Source: Anseranas semipalmata
Taxonomy: Eukaryota > Chordata > Aves > Anseriformes > Anseranatidae
Direction of reading: 5' to 3'
Length of the DNA: 64,000 bases
NCBI GenBank assembly: GCA_013399115.1
Contig: VXAA01005226.1
Location: 236,273 to 300,272 of the forward strand
Position 1 is the first letter of the stretch. Every line of letters starts with the position of its first letter. The notes below the pieces were generated by a model. It was given only the letters and a program-made list of their open reading frames with translations, made no database searches and was not told where the DNA came from. Below, piece after piece: positions 37,229 to 48,546 of this stretch. The position numbers and the translations under genes are program-made.

Positions 37229-39303
37229 AATATCACTTAATATAGCATAAAATGAGAGTGGGTAAGGTTCTATGTTTACTGTTGTTGCCATGCTGCCAAA
37301 CCTGTAAACTACGTTTTAGTCTTCAAAGCAGAGCAGAAAGTACTTTACTGAAGGGCAGATAGAGGAATCCGTTCTGTTTTTAAAGTGATTAATAACAATC
37401 ACATTTATTACTTGAACATTAAAAATCTAGTGATGTTAAATTACTATTGAAAGCAGGTAAAAAGTATGACAGAGATACTGTTTTGTGCTTTCTTTTAGTG
37501 TTGGCATTTTCACACAAAGGGCTTTTCAGCCAGGTGTTAACCCTATAGGAAGTTCAAAATTGTCAACTTCAGTTGGCAACTTTATTTGAAAACACTTCTA
37601 ACTGTGTCAAATTGAATTAGACAGTTAAGTGGACAGTGATTTGCCACCCCTCAACCCCATTGCAATGGCAAAATTTAATTTGGGAACGCTGAACTCTGAA
37701 AGCAAGAACCATAAAGCAGTGGTTATACTCACAGGGGAGTTAGTGAAGAGATGTTACTTTATTTGTGAAAATTATGAACTCTGGCAATCATCAGAGCTCT
37801 AAAAATGTACTTGGATTTTATCCAAATACTTCAGTCTTTTAATGTCTATTACAATTATAAAGGAGCTCATTGAGTTAATGAAACATACTGTAATGAGCTT
37901 GTAATTGCATATTTTTACATCATGTTCTGCTACTGAATTGAATCTCAGCTGTGTGCCATGAACTCTGCACAGGTGAAATAAATCTGTTTTTAGGCTCAGG
38001 GTGTTTCCATGACAGTGTAAAACAAGCAAGTTATTCCCGCTTTCCTCTTTGCCCCTACCTGTTCTTTATGGTGGTCCTGCTGGTGCTCAGGTGAGTGAGT
38101 GGTGAATGTGTCTTTTTGTTTTGTCCGGTTAGTTTTTGAGCACTCCACCTCTCTGAACCAGCCTGCTGGTCAAGTGCCAGTGCTGGCACTGGAGAGTAGG
38201 AGGCCAAGCCTTGACTCTGGGGCAATGGAGATGTAAGATCTGCTGGGGAATTGGACCTTGAATGGCAGGAGCCTGAGTGTTTTGGAGTAAAAAGATTTCA
38301 GTTTAGCAGAGAACATAAGCATAATGGCTCAGGATGATGCTATGTATTACAATATTTTTGACATAGAACAGTTGTGAGGATTGATTTTTTTCTCTCTATA
38401 TATAATATGTTAAAGGCGTGCAGGTTATTATACAGCAAAGGCATCATGTCCTTTTGGCTGTTGCTGCCAGGCTCTCCCTGTCCTGTAGCTGCATTTGTAA
38501 GTTCTTAGCAGGTAAAATACTTGGTAATAGCTCTGGGGTGGAATCAAGAGAGTATTAAAATATTTGAGGCACTCTATTTGTTGTTAATAATAATACAGAT
38601 AATACAGAACAGCATCACACAGCAAGTGCTGGTTCATTTTGAATGGGTGTTTTGATAGAAGTCGATTGAGTTGCAGCAGCAATCAGTGACAACTGATGTT
38701 CTGGCTCCTGAGAGGGAAGCTGCCACGAGTTGTGTTGCAGAATAATGTGGCTGGCACAGTTCAGTCCTCAGTGTGCAGACAGTGCTGGTCATGTCATCTC
38801 TATGTGTGTATTGTGGGAAGGTTAAGCGCTCCGTTCGTTGATTAGCCAATTTGAAAACAGCGAGTGTTTTGCTTATTCTTGGCATAGCTATGCATGTTCC
38901 CAGAGACACTGGAGCACGAGCTTCATCCAGAGGATGGGGACGGGGAAACACAGCTGTGCCATCATCAGCTTTTGATGGTGAGCATTAGCTGAAGCCATTT
39001 GGTGAGTCTTAGAGAACCTGTGTAATTTAGACTTATGAGAGAGAAGTCAGATACCTGGCAAAGCAGATCGTATATACTACAAATGTGACTTTTTAATTGA
39101 TGATGGCTTCTTACCTGAGAAATGAAGTAAACATTTACTAAATTAGCTAGTATTTTTCACGAGTTAGGTTCAAGACAGTGATTCTGACTCTGTTAAATTA
39201 TTGCCACTTTTTTTCTGATAGTAACAGAGGACTGATTAACAGCTATCTTTGGTTTTAAATGCAGTGGCTGAATTGGTGAATTGGTGCTGCCCTCCCCTCC
39301 ACT

Positions 39304-39354
39304 ATTTTTATTTTTATTTTTATTATTTTTATTTTTATTTTTTTCATAGCCTGG
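39304..39354. repeat. TTTTTA-type array
   Basis: About 50 bases of TTTTTA units with occasional TTA variants. Simple repeat without a transposon body. Confidence 0.85.
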
Positions 39355-39964
39355 CATAATAGTATAAACCAGATGCAGTGGGTTTTTAAGTTCATATGTG
39401 GGTTTTAATTTGGGAGTGAATGTATCACATGTTCTGCTTCTCAGCTGTTGTCCACTGCTTAAACAGCTTGAATCTCTAGAGCTCCTGACTGAAACTAGTA
39501 GATGGATGACGTTTGCATCATTCCTCCCTCCTTCCCTGTGCCATGTGGATTTTAGTGTTGAAAAAAGTGCACAGTAAAACTATGGATTGACCACAGACTG
39601 TCTTGAGTGCTTGAATGTGATGTATTGGACTGTAATACAAAAGCAATTTACAGTAGTTTTCCTGTCAGAAATAACGTTTCATCTTGATCTTTGATATCTT
39701 AGTTCAAGTTATGAAAGGCTGGGATCTTATTTGAATGAGTGCTCTTGGATTGCTGGCTGGTAAGATTTACAGGGATTGTTGTTAGTAAGATAACTGACAG
39801 CTATTTTTATTATATTTAGCTGTGACATAGAAGGCAGCCTGCTAAAAGAGCTGCCCTTTTTGCTCATTGTATACACATCTGAGTGCAGAAAAGACATAAT
39901 ATTTGAATGCAGATGAGCAAGCTAAGACTTCAAGAGTGCTCGGGGTCATTACCTCAGTGTACTC

Positions 39965-40050
39965 AATAGAATTGCAGAATGGTTGAGGCTGTAGGGGACT
40001 ACTGGAAATCATCTTGGCCACCCACCCTGCTCGAGCAGGGTCATCTGCTA
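39965..40050 (-). mobile_element. Degraded CR1 3'-end fragment, minus strand
   Basis: The sequence follows the reverse complement of a CR1 3' end (AATTGCAGAATGGTTGAGGC, GGGACTACTGGAAATCATCT, CCACCCACCCTGCTCGAGCA, GGGTCATCTGC) but with many more substitutions than the other copies. After about 40050 the resemblance fades; older CR1 sequence may continue to about 40290 but I cannot support it. Probably the oldest CR1 copy in the window. Confidence 0.75.
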
Positions 40051-40509
40051 CTCATGGTTTTGCAATAGACAGATGAGCAAGGGATAGTCCTCTGTTAAAA
40101 TGCTCAGATCTCCTGTTACCAAATGTCACACTTAATGGAGTTCACCAAGATTCACACAGGGTTCATTATCCCTGGAACTGTGTTGGATGAGCAGAGTGCT
40201 GGCATGGCTGTTACCTTGTAGTCGTGTTACTTCTGAACAGTGTCTAGCTTCCCTTCAAGATACACTCTGCACTCTACTTGAATGAACCTGGAGGTTGCCC
40301 TGTAGTTGTTTGGGGATGTGACTGTGTTGAAGTTTCCTTCCTTAGCATCTTTGTATTCTTGTTTCTAAAGTGGGCTTGCTAATGTCCATTAAAATGCCAG
40401 AATAGTCTCAACAACCAATATTGGTTGGAGATAATCTCTTTAATGCAGAATAGCTCATGTTATTCCACAAATTTTTAGGTATAGACAAGGTCTCTAATAT
40501 TAACAGTCC

Positions 40510-40537
40510 TTTTTTTTTTCTTTTTTTTTTTTTTTTT
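40510..40537. repeat. T10-C-T17 run
   Basis: Two T runs split by a single C. Simple repeat; length probably uncertain. Confidence 0.85.
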
Positions 40538-42669
40538 GGTGGCCATGACTGTGCTTCCCATGTGCAGTTTCATTGTTGTGCTAAACGTCCTCCAGAGTGC
40601 AAGTACTGGGAAGTCTACAGGTGTTAGGGGCAAGTTGTTCTTCACAAATATGTGTGTTAATGGCAGACGGCTAGGAGTCTTGCTATACAGGGGTAGAATC
40701 AGGAACTGTATAGTGGTGGTAAGTCAGGAACATGTGGATTTAGTGTGTGTGTGTCTGTTAGCTGTTTTGATGCATTTATTTCAGTAGATATGATAGAAAC
40801 AGTACCAGTAGGAACACCCTTGTGGATAGAACTGCTTTCTGCTGCAAGATTGACAGGTGTGTTTTTTGTTCTATTTTTTTGTCATCTTTGAAGAACAGTG
40901 TCAGTCACTGAAGCAAAAGGCTGGTTTCTTAAAACTTTTGTGTCCTCATTAGACTCATAAACAATAACTAGTATTTTGTTTGCTGTTTCTCTTATTTCTG
41001 ATGAGCATGATGATGAGCACCTGGCTCTGTTCAGTCATTGAGGAGTATCAGTTTGTCTCTTTTCCACTCTACTTTTCTTTGCAGAATGATTTCTTCAGAA
41101 AATAATTCTTTTTATTTCAACCCTTAACATCCTGTCTGTGTACTGTCAGCTAACTTGGTTATTTCCTTTAGTATTCATGCATCTGTCCTCTCTTCCTCCA
41201 TTTGACTGCTAACTTCCTGATTATACAAGTAGTTCTTCCGTGTGTCATAAGCAATCATAGGGTAAAAAAAAAAAATCTTTTTTATTTATTTTTTTGTTAA
41301 TGCTACTTCTTAATCTTGCTTCTAGCATGGTTTAGAACCTCTCCCAACCTTGAGCTTATCTTCCTGTATCTGTTACCTCCTTTGGGATATAGCCAGTCAT
41401 CACTGCCTAGATTCAGCCTCTGCTGAAATGAAGCAATCAAATGTTATCATCTTGACTGAAGATGCTCTTTTGTGTGCTCTTTCTAACCCCCTGATTTATC
41501 AAAATGCCAGGATAATCCTAAGAACCATAGCCAGATCATGTTAGTACTAGAAAGAAAGACTGTGAGCTTTGTTATTTCTTTACTCTTAGCTGCATCTTAT
41601 TCAAAATTGCTTTCCTGGGTCACAGAACTCTTGATGAACTTTCTCTGTTGAACCTCTTTGATACATTTTCAACCAACCTGTAATATATTTATTCCATTAC
41701 CAATTACAGTGAACTCCTTTGGAGTGTTCTTAGCTTAAGCATTAAAAAGTCCACAAAAAGTTGTATCTATCCCTCTTTTGAGTCATCATATTTACTTTGC
41801 TTTATTTTAGTTAATTTCATGGTACCAGTCCCCTCCCCCCCCCGCCTTTTTTTTCTCAACAGCTTTCTTATTGCTGAAACCTTTCATTTTTTCCTTACAA
41901 ACCTTTAAGAGCAGCAGCACTGGATGGAATTGAGGTTTCATCTTTTCCCCATTGCTTTTATTTCTCAGGTTATATGAGACTGCCTTGAGAGGCAGGAAAA
42001 GAAAATTGTATTCAGATGGATTTTGAGAGAGGTTTTGTTGTTGTTGTTTTTGCTTGCTTCAGTTTAGAAACATCTGGAGTTAGAGCCCAATGACAAGAAA
42101 CAACCCCAAACTAAGAAGCAAGCCCTGATAAACTGTCAAAAGTTTAGGTGAATTCTAACATTTTATGCAGGTTATTATTTGATTTTGTTTGCTTGATACC
42201 TGCCCTGATTCGATGTGCTAGGCACGTTCTCAACACATTTGAAAACTCAAGCTTTTTGTGAAGCTAAATACAACTTCTTTGACTGTCACGTTGTAACTTT
42301 TTTGCCCACCCTTGGAGTAGTCTTTTGAATATTTGAGTGACTGGTTTGGTACTTTCCTGATCTCTAGTTTGAAGAGTTTGGATATTGCCATCATTAGTAA
42401 ATAGAGCATCTTTAGCTGACTGGACAGTATATGAGTGTTTATTAAATTGCCAGAAAAGTTCAGATTCCTTGAATAATCACAACCAAGTTTTTAGTTCTCT
42501 ATTTCCTAAATTACAGACGTGTAACTAAAAGTTCCTTAGTAGAAGGAGCATGGTATTCCAACAAGCAGGGGAGTTCGAATTAAATAAGTACCTGCATTTT
42601 TCTGGTATTATGCTTCAATGTGTGCTCTAGAAGCAAAACCAGACAGCCTGTTTGTCTGTATTCCAAGCA

Positions 42670-43320
42670 GAATCATAGAATGGTTTGGTTAGGAAGGGAC
42701 TTTAAAGATGATCGATCTAGTTCCAACCCCCCTGCCATGGGCAGGGATGACTTCCACCAGACCAGGTTGCCTAAAGCCCCATTCAGCCTGGACTTGAACA
42801 CTTGCATGGAGGGGGCAACCACAGCTTCTGTGGGCAGCCTGTGCCAGTGCCTCACCATCCTCCTAGTAAAGTATTTTGTCCTAATATCTAGTCTAAATTT
42901 ACACTCTTTTAGTTTACAACCATTACCCCTTGTCCTCTTGCTACACTTCCTGATGGAGAGTCTCTCCCCATCTTTCCTGTTGGCCCCCTTTAAGTACTGG
43001 AAGGCTGCTGTAAAGTCTTCCTGGAGCCTTGTCTTCTCTAGGCAGAGCAACCCCATCTCTCTCAGCCTGTCCTTGTAGGAGAGGTGCTCCAGCCCTCTGA
43101 TGATCCTCGTGGCCCTCCCCTGGACTCACTCCAACAGGTCCATGCCCTTCTTATGCTGGGGGCCCCAGAGCTGAACTGAGTAGTCCAGTTGGGGTCTCAC
43201 AAGAGTGGAGCAGAGGGGGACAGTCACTTCCCTCAACCTGCTGGCCACACTTCTCATGCAGCCCAGGATACGGTTGGCCTTCTGGGCTGAATATAGCTCA
43301 TAGCTCTTGCAGAGCTTTCT
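42670..43320 (-). mobile_element. CR1 retrotransposon with RT C-terminal region, minus strand
   Basis: Longest CR1 copy here, about 650 bases, opposite to ELMO1. The 3' end lies at 42670 (AATCATAGAATGGTTTGG...CCAACCCCCCTGCCATGGG). Reading leftwards on the minus strand, 43126-43320 gives the RT C-terminal signature (SAQKANRILGC, SVASRLREV, STLVRPQLDYSVQLWGPQHK), and 42673-43056 gives the end of the ORF (LCLEKTRLQEDFTAAFQYLK, FRLDIRTKYF, VRHWHRLPTEAV). The two pieces lie in different frames with about 70 bases between, so the ORF is frameshifted. The RT catalytic core, endonuclease and ORF1 are absent. The 5' breakpoint is near 43320, about 300 bases left of a CpG island. Confidence 0.95.
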
Positions 43321-43635
43321 TTTCCATTTGTGGTACAGTATCTGGGGACTTTTTTGACGTGGGTCTGCTGGGCCTTTGTGACTTCTGTCTAGTTTGAGGT
43401 GGATAACACCGAGCCTGTAACAAAGGGAAGAAGCCAGCATGAAAGCCTTTTTATGTTAAAGAAGCGTACATCCCAGCCCCCTGGCTCCTGTGCCTTGTTT
43501 TCATTCCTTGCAGAGATGGCAGAGCGTATTTACAGCTCCTTAGGCTTGGCTGCTCAGTCATGCAGTGTAACTCCAAAAATAACTCTCTTGGGGGTATTAA
43601 TCTAGCTTTGGATTACCTTTCTAAAATGGTTAATC
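43321..43635 (+). other. Unassigned intron between CR1 and the CpG island
   Basis: About 315 bases. CR1-like reading on the minus strand may continue weakly into it but cannot be followed. No exon, motif or repeat is recognisable. Base composition rises towards the CpG island that follows. Confidence 0.5.
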
Positions 43636-43966
43636 GGACGTGGTCCCCGAAGGACCTTTCAATGGAGCTTGCCACTCGGTTCCCGTTGGCCGGGGCCACC
43701 GGAGCGCAGGGGAGGAGGCTGACGAGGTCTGACAAGACGCGGTTATGTAAGGGCCCGAGAGGAGCGCAAGCGCCGGGCTTCTGAGCGGAGGGTTCGGACA
43801 CAGCCGGGCAGCATTCGGCCATCGGCCGCTCGAGCGGAGCCGCCTCACGGCACTGCTGCAGCCCGGAGGAAACGGCATGGGGGAACCTGCCTGCGGCAGG
43901 GAGGTTGGGCCTGCGCCAGCCCCAGGCCATCGCTGCAGACGCTGCCTTTTATCCAGGGAGGAGAAA
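43636..43966. promoter_or_regulatory. Isolated intragenic CpG island, candidate alternative promoter
   Basis: I count about 31 CpG in roughly 330 bases, from CGGACGTGG to GCAGACGCTGCC, against a handful per kilobase on both sides. Composition is strongly GC-rich, and a CCGCTCGAGCGG palindrome lies at 43826-43837. No TATA box is evident. A consensus-like splice donor (TTAT|GTAAGG, GT at 43746-43747) could end a non-coding first exon that splices to the acceptor at 48387-48388, only 4.6 kb downstream; this is inference. Mammalian ELMO1 is known to use alternative 5' ends, so an internal promoter is plausible. Open frames of up to 184 codons through it are what GC-rich DNA produces by chance. 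Confidence 0.6.
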
Positions 43967-44085
43967 CACATGCTTCGTTTTATTACATTCCCGAATGCAC
44001 GTGGTGTTCCTCTAGTTGTTTTTAAATCATCCGCTTCCCTACTTCTGCTGTTCACAAAGTGGCCTGGCTCGGTGTTTGAACATCG

Positions 44086-44115
44086 CATTTCTTCTTTTCT
44101 GTAAAAGAAGAAATG
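44086..44115. repeat. Perfect 13-bp hairpin, 4-nt loop
   Basis: CATTTCTTCTTTT (44086-44098), loop CTGT, then the exact reverse complement AAAAGAAGAAATG (44103-44115). It lies about 120 bases downstream of the CpG island. The right arm is not followed by a T tract in either direction, so a Pol III terminator is not indicated. Confidence 0.88.
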
Positions 44116-47100
44116 AGCTGTTGTAGGCTGTTGTTTTTGTACATGACTAAAACTTCTAGTCACATAACTCTTCATAGCCTTCATTTTTCCTCTTGTCTAT
44201 AGAGTAAGAATACAGTTTATTTCTTTGGAGACATTCTGATAGCTGTAAGTATTAAAGCACTCTGAGATCCTTGTATGGGAAGTGCCAGAGAAATTTCAAA
44301 GCAAGTTTAAGACAAAACATGTTCTACTGAGAAAGCTAATTTCATACTCGAATAAAATCCTGTTTTCCACGTGTAAGGCATAGATAGAAAGGAGAAAAGT
44401 AAATAAGTTTTATTGACATATGTACTGAATTAATCCTTCAGAGCCAGTAAGGTAAACTGGGAGCTTGCATGTGTGTGCTGATGCTTTTTTTTGCATTAAA
44501 TTTAACATATGTTGATTTCCAACTTGAGTGTTCATTACTTTGACTTAGTAGACCACTGGAAGCACTGCAGAGCATGGTTGAGATGCAGGAATATACTGTA
44601 TGTGGTAATAACAATAACTTGCAGAATTTGCACTTTAATGGGCTAATCTGTCATAGTTCTGAAAACCATATTTGTGTAAGATGGTATGCTCAAGCAGTAG
44701 GAATCTTTTGGTTGTGTTTTTTTTTTTTTCTTTCCCTTCAGCTTATAAACTAGTGTGCTGCTGAGTGTGGAAGTTGCTTTAAACCTCCTCCAGGTTACAG
44801 CTGCATGCATGCACTAGGGCAAATGATAGGTGCCTTCCTTTCCCTCAGACCTCTCCTCCATCTCATACACTTGTACAAGCACATACATTGTGTTGCCTTT
44901 GGATTTTATCTTGAAAATAAATGTTGGAAAAGTGAGCAAAGTTGTTCTTATGTGTCAGTGCTTCTCAGATCCCACCAGGAGAGAGAAGGGAATTGTACTC
45001 CAGAGAAGTCCGTAACTAGACCCTTCAGTGACGTCCTTACCCTTTTTGCTGTTTGACTGCTGCTGGCATAACAAAAAGCTGTTCAACTTGGTTTTAGTTC
45101 TTCATTCATGTCAAGTGAAAAGCTTCCAATTTAGTAAGTAATTCTCACCAGGGACTGTGTCTTCCTTTTTGTATTGGGCAGTGTCTAACGGAGTGTACCA
45201 GTGGAATAAATAGTAGGTAATTCATAATTTTCAGCACTGTAGGTTGCAGAATTTTCTTTGCAATCATAATTTTGTGATGACAGCTGAACATCTATTTTGG
45301 CTTTAAAAAAAATTGTTTCTGGCATTGCCACATAGGTAGAACAAAACCACATTATCTTTCAGATTCTGTTTTGGATTCATAAGATTAAAAGCTAGGAAAA
45401 AAAAGTCTAAGCACATTTGACTAGGATGTCCACTAAGAAACAAAGAAAAAAAGTTTGTAGTGACAATTTATATATGCTTTTCAGCATTCAGGGTACAGAG
45501 ATGCTTTTGAGTTGGCCTTCTCCTAGTGGGAGAAGTTGAACTACATCCATTTGTATTGGTTAAAGAACTGTCACTTTGCTTTGTCTTTTGTAACTGTATA
45601 AGCATGCATATATTAATTATAATTATGTAGGAGATCTTCAGTGCTAGCCTGCATTAAAAACTAGACACATTGAAATTGTCTTCCGAACGTTGTGACAGAA
45701 TTCTCTTGCACCATGCTTTGGAATGCAAATGCTCATTTTCTGTAGCTGAATGTGATTAGCTTTCCTGGACTGTTCCTTATCAAACCATTTACCTCCTTCC
45801 TGCGTGACTTGTTAGGATGGACCACAACTCGCTAAAGCAAAATGAGGGCTAATGCCTGCATTTGTATGTGAGAGCGGAAGTTTTCTGCAAATTTATAGCT
45901 GCGTGACGTCGTTTTGCTTTCATAGTCATGGCCAGTAGATGTGAATCAAAGCCTTTTTTCCAACATTCGCAGTGAGCTTTATGTTAGCTAACCTCCTAGG
46001 GGAGATGTCCAGTGTCTGTCTTGCCAGGGGACCCCGTGCTTTCCAGGGCACGCAGGGAGAGGCCTCTCAGGCAGCGGGGCAGCCAGCACTGCAGGCGGTT
46101 TAATACCAAATCACCAGACTGAAACTACTGAGGACTTTTCTGCTGGTTCTGCTGTGGAGGTGGGAAATGCCATCACTGTAAACGTGTCAGCAAAAAGGCG
46201 CTATAACGTCTCAGTTTCATTTTACTGTTGAGGTGGATTAACAGCTCATTGCTGCCAACAGGTCTTGCTTCTTCCTCCCCACCAAGTTGTGCCACCTCTG
46301 GGAAGCTGTTTGACTTGAAAACATGGCAAAAAGCAGACAACTGAAATTATTATTATTTTTATTTTTTTCTGGCTAGTTAGGATGAGTTGAGTCAGTGTGC
46401 TACACAGCAAGGGGAGCACTCATAGGAGATGCAAACAGTGGGAGCAAGAGATTTTAGGGGAGAGGGGATGGGGGCTTTGTACCACTCGGGCTCTGATGGG
46501 GAAGCTGCAGCCAACAGTGAGGGTCTGACCATTCTTAATCACCAGCAAACCAGTCGCTTGCTTTAATTGCGTTTAATCCTGGTCCCTGTAATCCTAGCAA
46601 ATGCATGTACCAATGTAGACAATATCACTGCATTTCTTAATCACGTTGTTTTGCCTTTCAAGGCATTTCCTGCAATCCAGTCTTATTTATAGACTGTCCA
46701 TTGTCTTATTTACTGCCTTGCACTTTGCTTTGTGATGATGTGTGATGTTGTCAGCATCAGAATTGCCATTGTTGGAAATAAATTGGTGGAGCGTTAAAGT
46801 TCATAAATTGCTTTTTTGTATGTGTTGAGAACCCTACATAGAATGTAACAGAGCTGGAGGCCATGGAGGGCTGGGCCTTTTCAGAATAGACCAGAAGACA
46901 GATGGGGGGGGGAAATGGTAGAGCCATTTGCATAAAGGCTGGGCCAGTTCCCGCTTATAAGCAGTAGAAGATGAAGGTACAAGATTTTTAGATAAAGGGA
47001 TGGTTTCATGGTTTTGCTCAGGCTGATCCAAGTTCATGCTTCTGCTGCAGTTGGAGAAGGGTCCGTGGTTAGGCTGGGTTAAGCTGAAGCAGCAGTGGAA

Positions 47101-47887
47101 GGTGGTCAGAGACTTTTTTTTTTTTCCTGTACTTGTTTGTGGCTTTTGGATATCTGGTATTTTCTGTCAACTCATCTCTTGCCTTAGCTTTTTCAAATGG
47201 TGTATGTACAAGCATGTGTCCATGCTTTCACCACTTCCTTCTCTTTTCTGCTAAGAAGAAGGGGGGCTGCACCTCTGGGGACTTCTGCAGTTTCTATCAT
47301 TTTGTGGTACGCGGTAGTGTTCTGTTAGGTCTCGGCAGAAGGCGTGGGAAACACCATGGTCTAAATGGAGGGCTTGGTAAAGCAAGCGAGCGTGTCGCTG
47401 TCTGCACAGGTTGCTGAGCCTGAGAATTGCAGAGCTTTGCTACTTCAGTGGCAGTCCTGCTGCTGCTGAGCTGGGAGAGGGGTGAGGAAGGTTTGCTTGC
47501 AAGCTCAAGACGCGCTACACCTCTTTGCAAAATATATGTTGTTATTGCAAGGTTACAAACTTCAATGAGCCAAAAGAGAGAGAACTTAAATGCTGCAAAG
47601 CCTGGGGATTTGCCTCTTCCCCTTTCCTTTTCTTCCCCAAAATTCACTGACTGTGCTATTTGACATGCAGTCCTGTTGATAATCATGTTCTTGCAGAACT
47701 GTGATGTTTTATGTAGCTGTCTGATATCATTGTTAATGTACACTATATCCTTGTGTATTCATGTGTCTGAGATTTACCATGAAGAGGTATTTATATACGG
47801 TATCTTTGACTCAGTTAGGTGAGGATGTGTGTGTGTATGTATATGTGGAAACTGCTGTGTTCTGCCTTCTTCCTGACATCCTGGTTG

Positions 47888-47936
47888 CTATAGTGCAGTG
47901 ATCTATTTGTGAACACACAGAAGATCACTGCTATAG
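47888..47936. repeat. 15-bp stem with a 2-nt bulge, 17-nt loop
   Basis: The left arm CTATAGTGCAGTGATCT (47888-47904) pairs with AGATCACTGCTATAG (47922-47936); only the GT at 47893-47894 is unpaired. The loop is 47905-47921. The stem is shorter than a normal microRNA precursor and does not extend outward, so I report it as an inverted repeat only. Confidence 0.8.
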
Positions 47937-48388
47937 TTAAAAGAAACAGTGTTTCCTGGCCATAACTTCCTGGGCAATCTCTTCTTCTGGAGTGCGAGCT
48001 GTAACCGATGCCATCGTGTTCCCTGGGACTCGAGGAGTGATGCCGTAATAGGAGCTTCCTCTAGTTTGTCGCTTTTCCCCACCAGCATATTTAATAATAT
48101 TTAAAAATAGTTTCTCTATTTAAATCTAATGCATGCCTATTATTCACCGTACATTTCAGTGCTTCAGCCATCTTTCGAACAGGCTGTCTGGCTGTGCAGT
48201 GTGTCGTGGCATTGTGTCCTCTGTTTGCTTTTGTAATATGTGCGATTCTTGTTCTCTTCCACATACATATACACAGATGTTTTCATGCACCTGCCCAGCC
48301 AGGCAAAATGTAGGAAATGAAGCAGCAGTGGTAGAGTTCTGTCTGAACTGCCGTCTCTTTTTTTTTTCTTTTCCCCTTTTCCCTGCAG

Positions 48389-48460
48389 GTGTGAATGAGA
48401 GAGACTCTCTGCAGTATTTAGTGTCCAGTTGTACTGGCTCCGAAGAACAGCAGCGTCGCA
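48389..48460 (+). other. ELMO1: ELMO1 5' UTR part of the first coding exon
   Basis: The exon begins after a textbook acceptor: a pyrimidine tract of about 30 bases ending CCCTGCAG (AG at 48387-48388). Seventy-two bases of leader follow before the ATG. In the frame of the main ORF there are stops at 48392-48394 (TGA) and 48419-48421 (TAG), which exclude N-terminal extension into this leader and support the ATG at 48461 as the true start. The start context is GCA|ATG|C, with a G at -3, so moderately good. Confidence 0.85.
48395..48421 (+). CDS. Short upstream ORF in the ELMO1 leader
   Basis: ATG at 48395 opens an eight-codon frame (MRETLCSI) closed by TAG at 48419-48421, 39 bases before the main start. 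It overlaps the preceding TGA as TGAATG. The start context (GTGTGA before ATG, then A) is moderate. Such short uORFs usually act as translation dampeners rather than making a stable product; whether it is used is unknown, and it exists only in transcripts that include this exon. Confidence 0.4.
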   Translation: MRETLCSI

Positions 48461-48538
48461 ATGCCCCCTCCTGCTGATATAGTGAAGGTGGCGATCGAAT
48501 GGCCAGGTGCCTTCCCCAAGTTGATGGAAATTGATCAA
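48461..48538 (+). CDS. ELMO1: ELMO1 coding exon 1 (residues 1-26)
   Basis: ATG at 48461 starts [20 protein letters not shown] and the exon ends LMEIDQ at 48538, with donor CAA|GTAAGT and phase 0. ELMO1 is a cytosolic adaptor that binds DOCK180 to form a Rac guanine-nucleotide exchange complex for engulfment of apoptotic cells and cell migration. These residues form the first strands of the N-terminal ubiquitin-like Ras-binding domain, which recognises GTP-bound RhoG at the membrane. Compared with the mammalian protein as I remember it, residue 18 is F instead of Y. Both paralogues share MPPP(A/S)[12 protein letters not shown]; the KLMEIDQ ending marks ELMO1 as opposed to ELMO2. In-frame stops upstream fix the start. 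Confidence 0.97.
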
Positions 48539-48546
48539 GTAAGTGC

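Larger units (their letters stand above)
37229..42669 (+). other. ELMO1 5' intron, segment d
   Basis: AT-rich intron with one degraded CR1 piece (39965-40050), a TTTTTA-type array (39304-39354), interrupted T runs (40510-40537), an A12/T-rich stretch near 41264-41296, a C-rich run around 41832-41844 and a (TTG)n stretch at 42036-42051. No exon or RNA gene recognised; the open frames look random. Confidence 0.65.
43967..48388 (+). other. ELMO1 5' intron, segment e, up to the first coding exon
   Basis: Intron with a strong hairpin (44086-44115), a GC-richer patch (45995-46110) and a TGACGTCG half-CRE-like motif near 45904. It also holds a G9 run near 46905-46913, a bulged hairpin (47888-47936), and GT-rich stretches near 47828-47848. 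It ends in a long polypyrimidine tract (about 48353-48386) before the CAG acceptor. No exon recognised between the CpG island and 48389. Confidence 0.65.

Noticed and set aside
40025..40040. 16-bp perfect palindrome CCCTGCTCGAGCAGGG
   Set aside because: It lies inside the CR1 fragment, whose consensus already has near-palindromic sequence here, so it is explained by the element.
42620..43078. 152-codon plus-strand frame
   Set aside because: Antisense reading of the minus-strand CR1 element.
43630..44184. 184-codon open frame on the minus strand across the CpG island, with companion frames
   Set aside because: GC-rich DNA lacks stop codons by composition. The translation is arginine-, alanine- and proline-rich without a recognisable domain and has no promoter or neighbour support.
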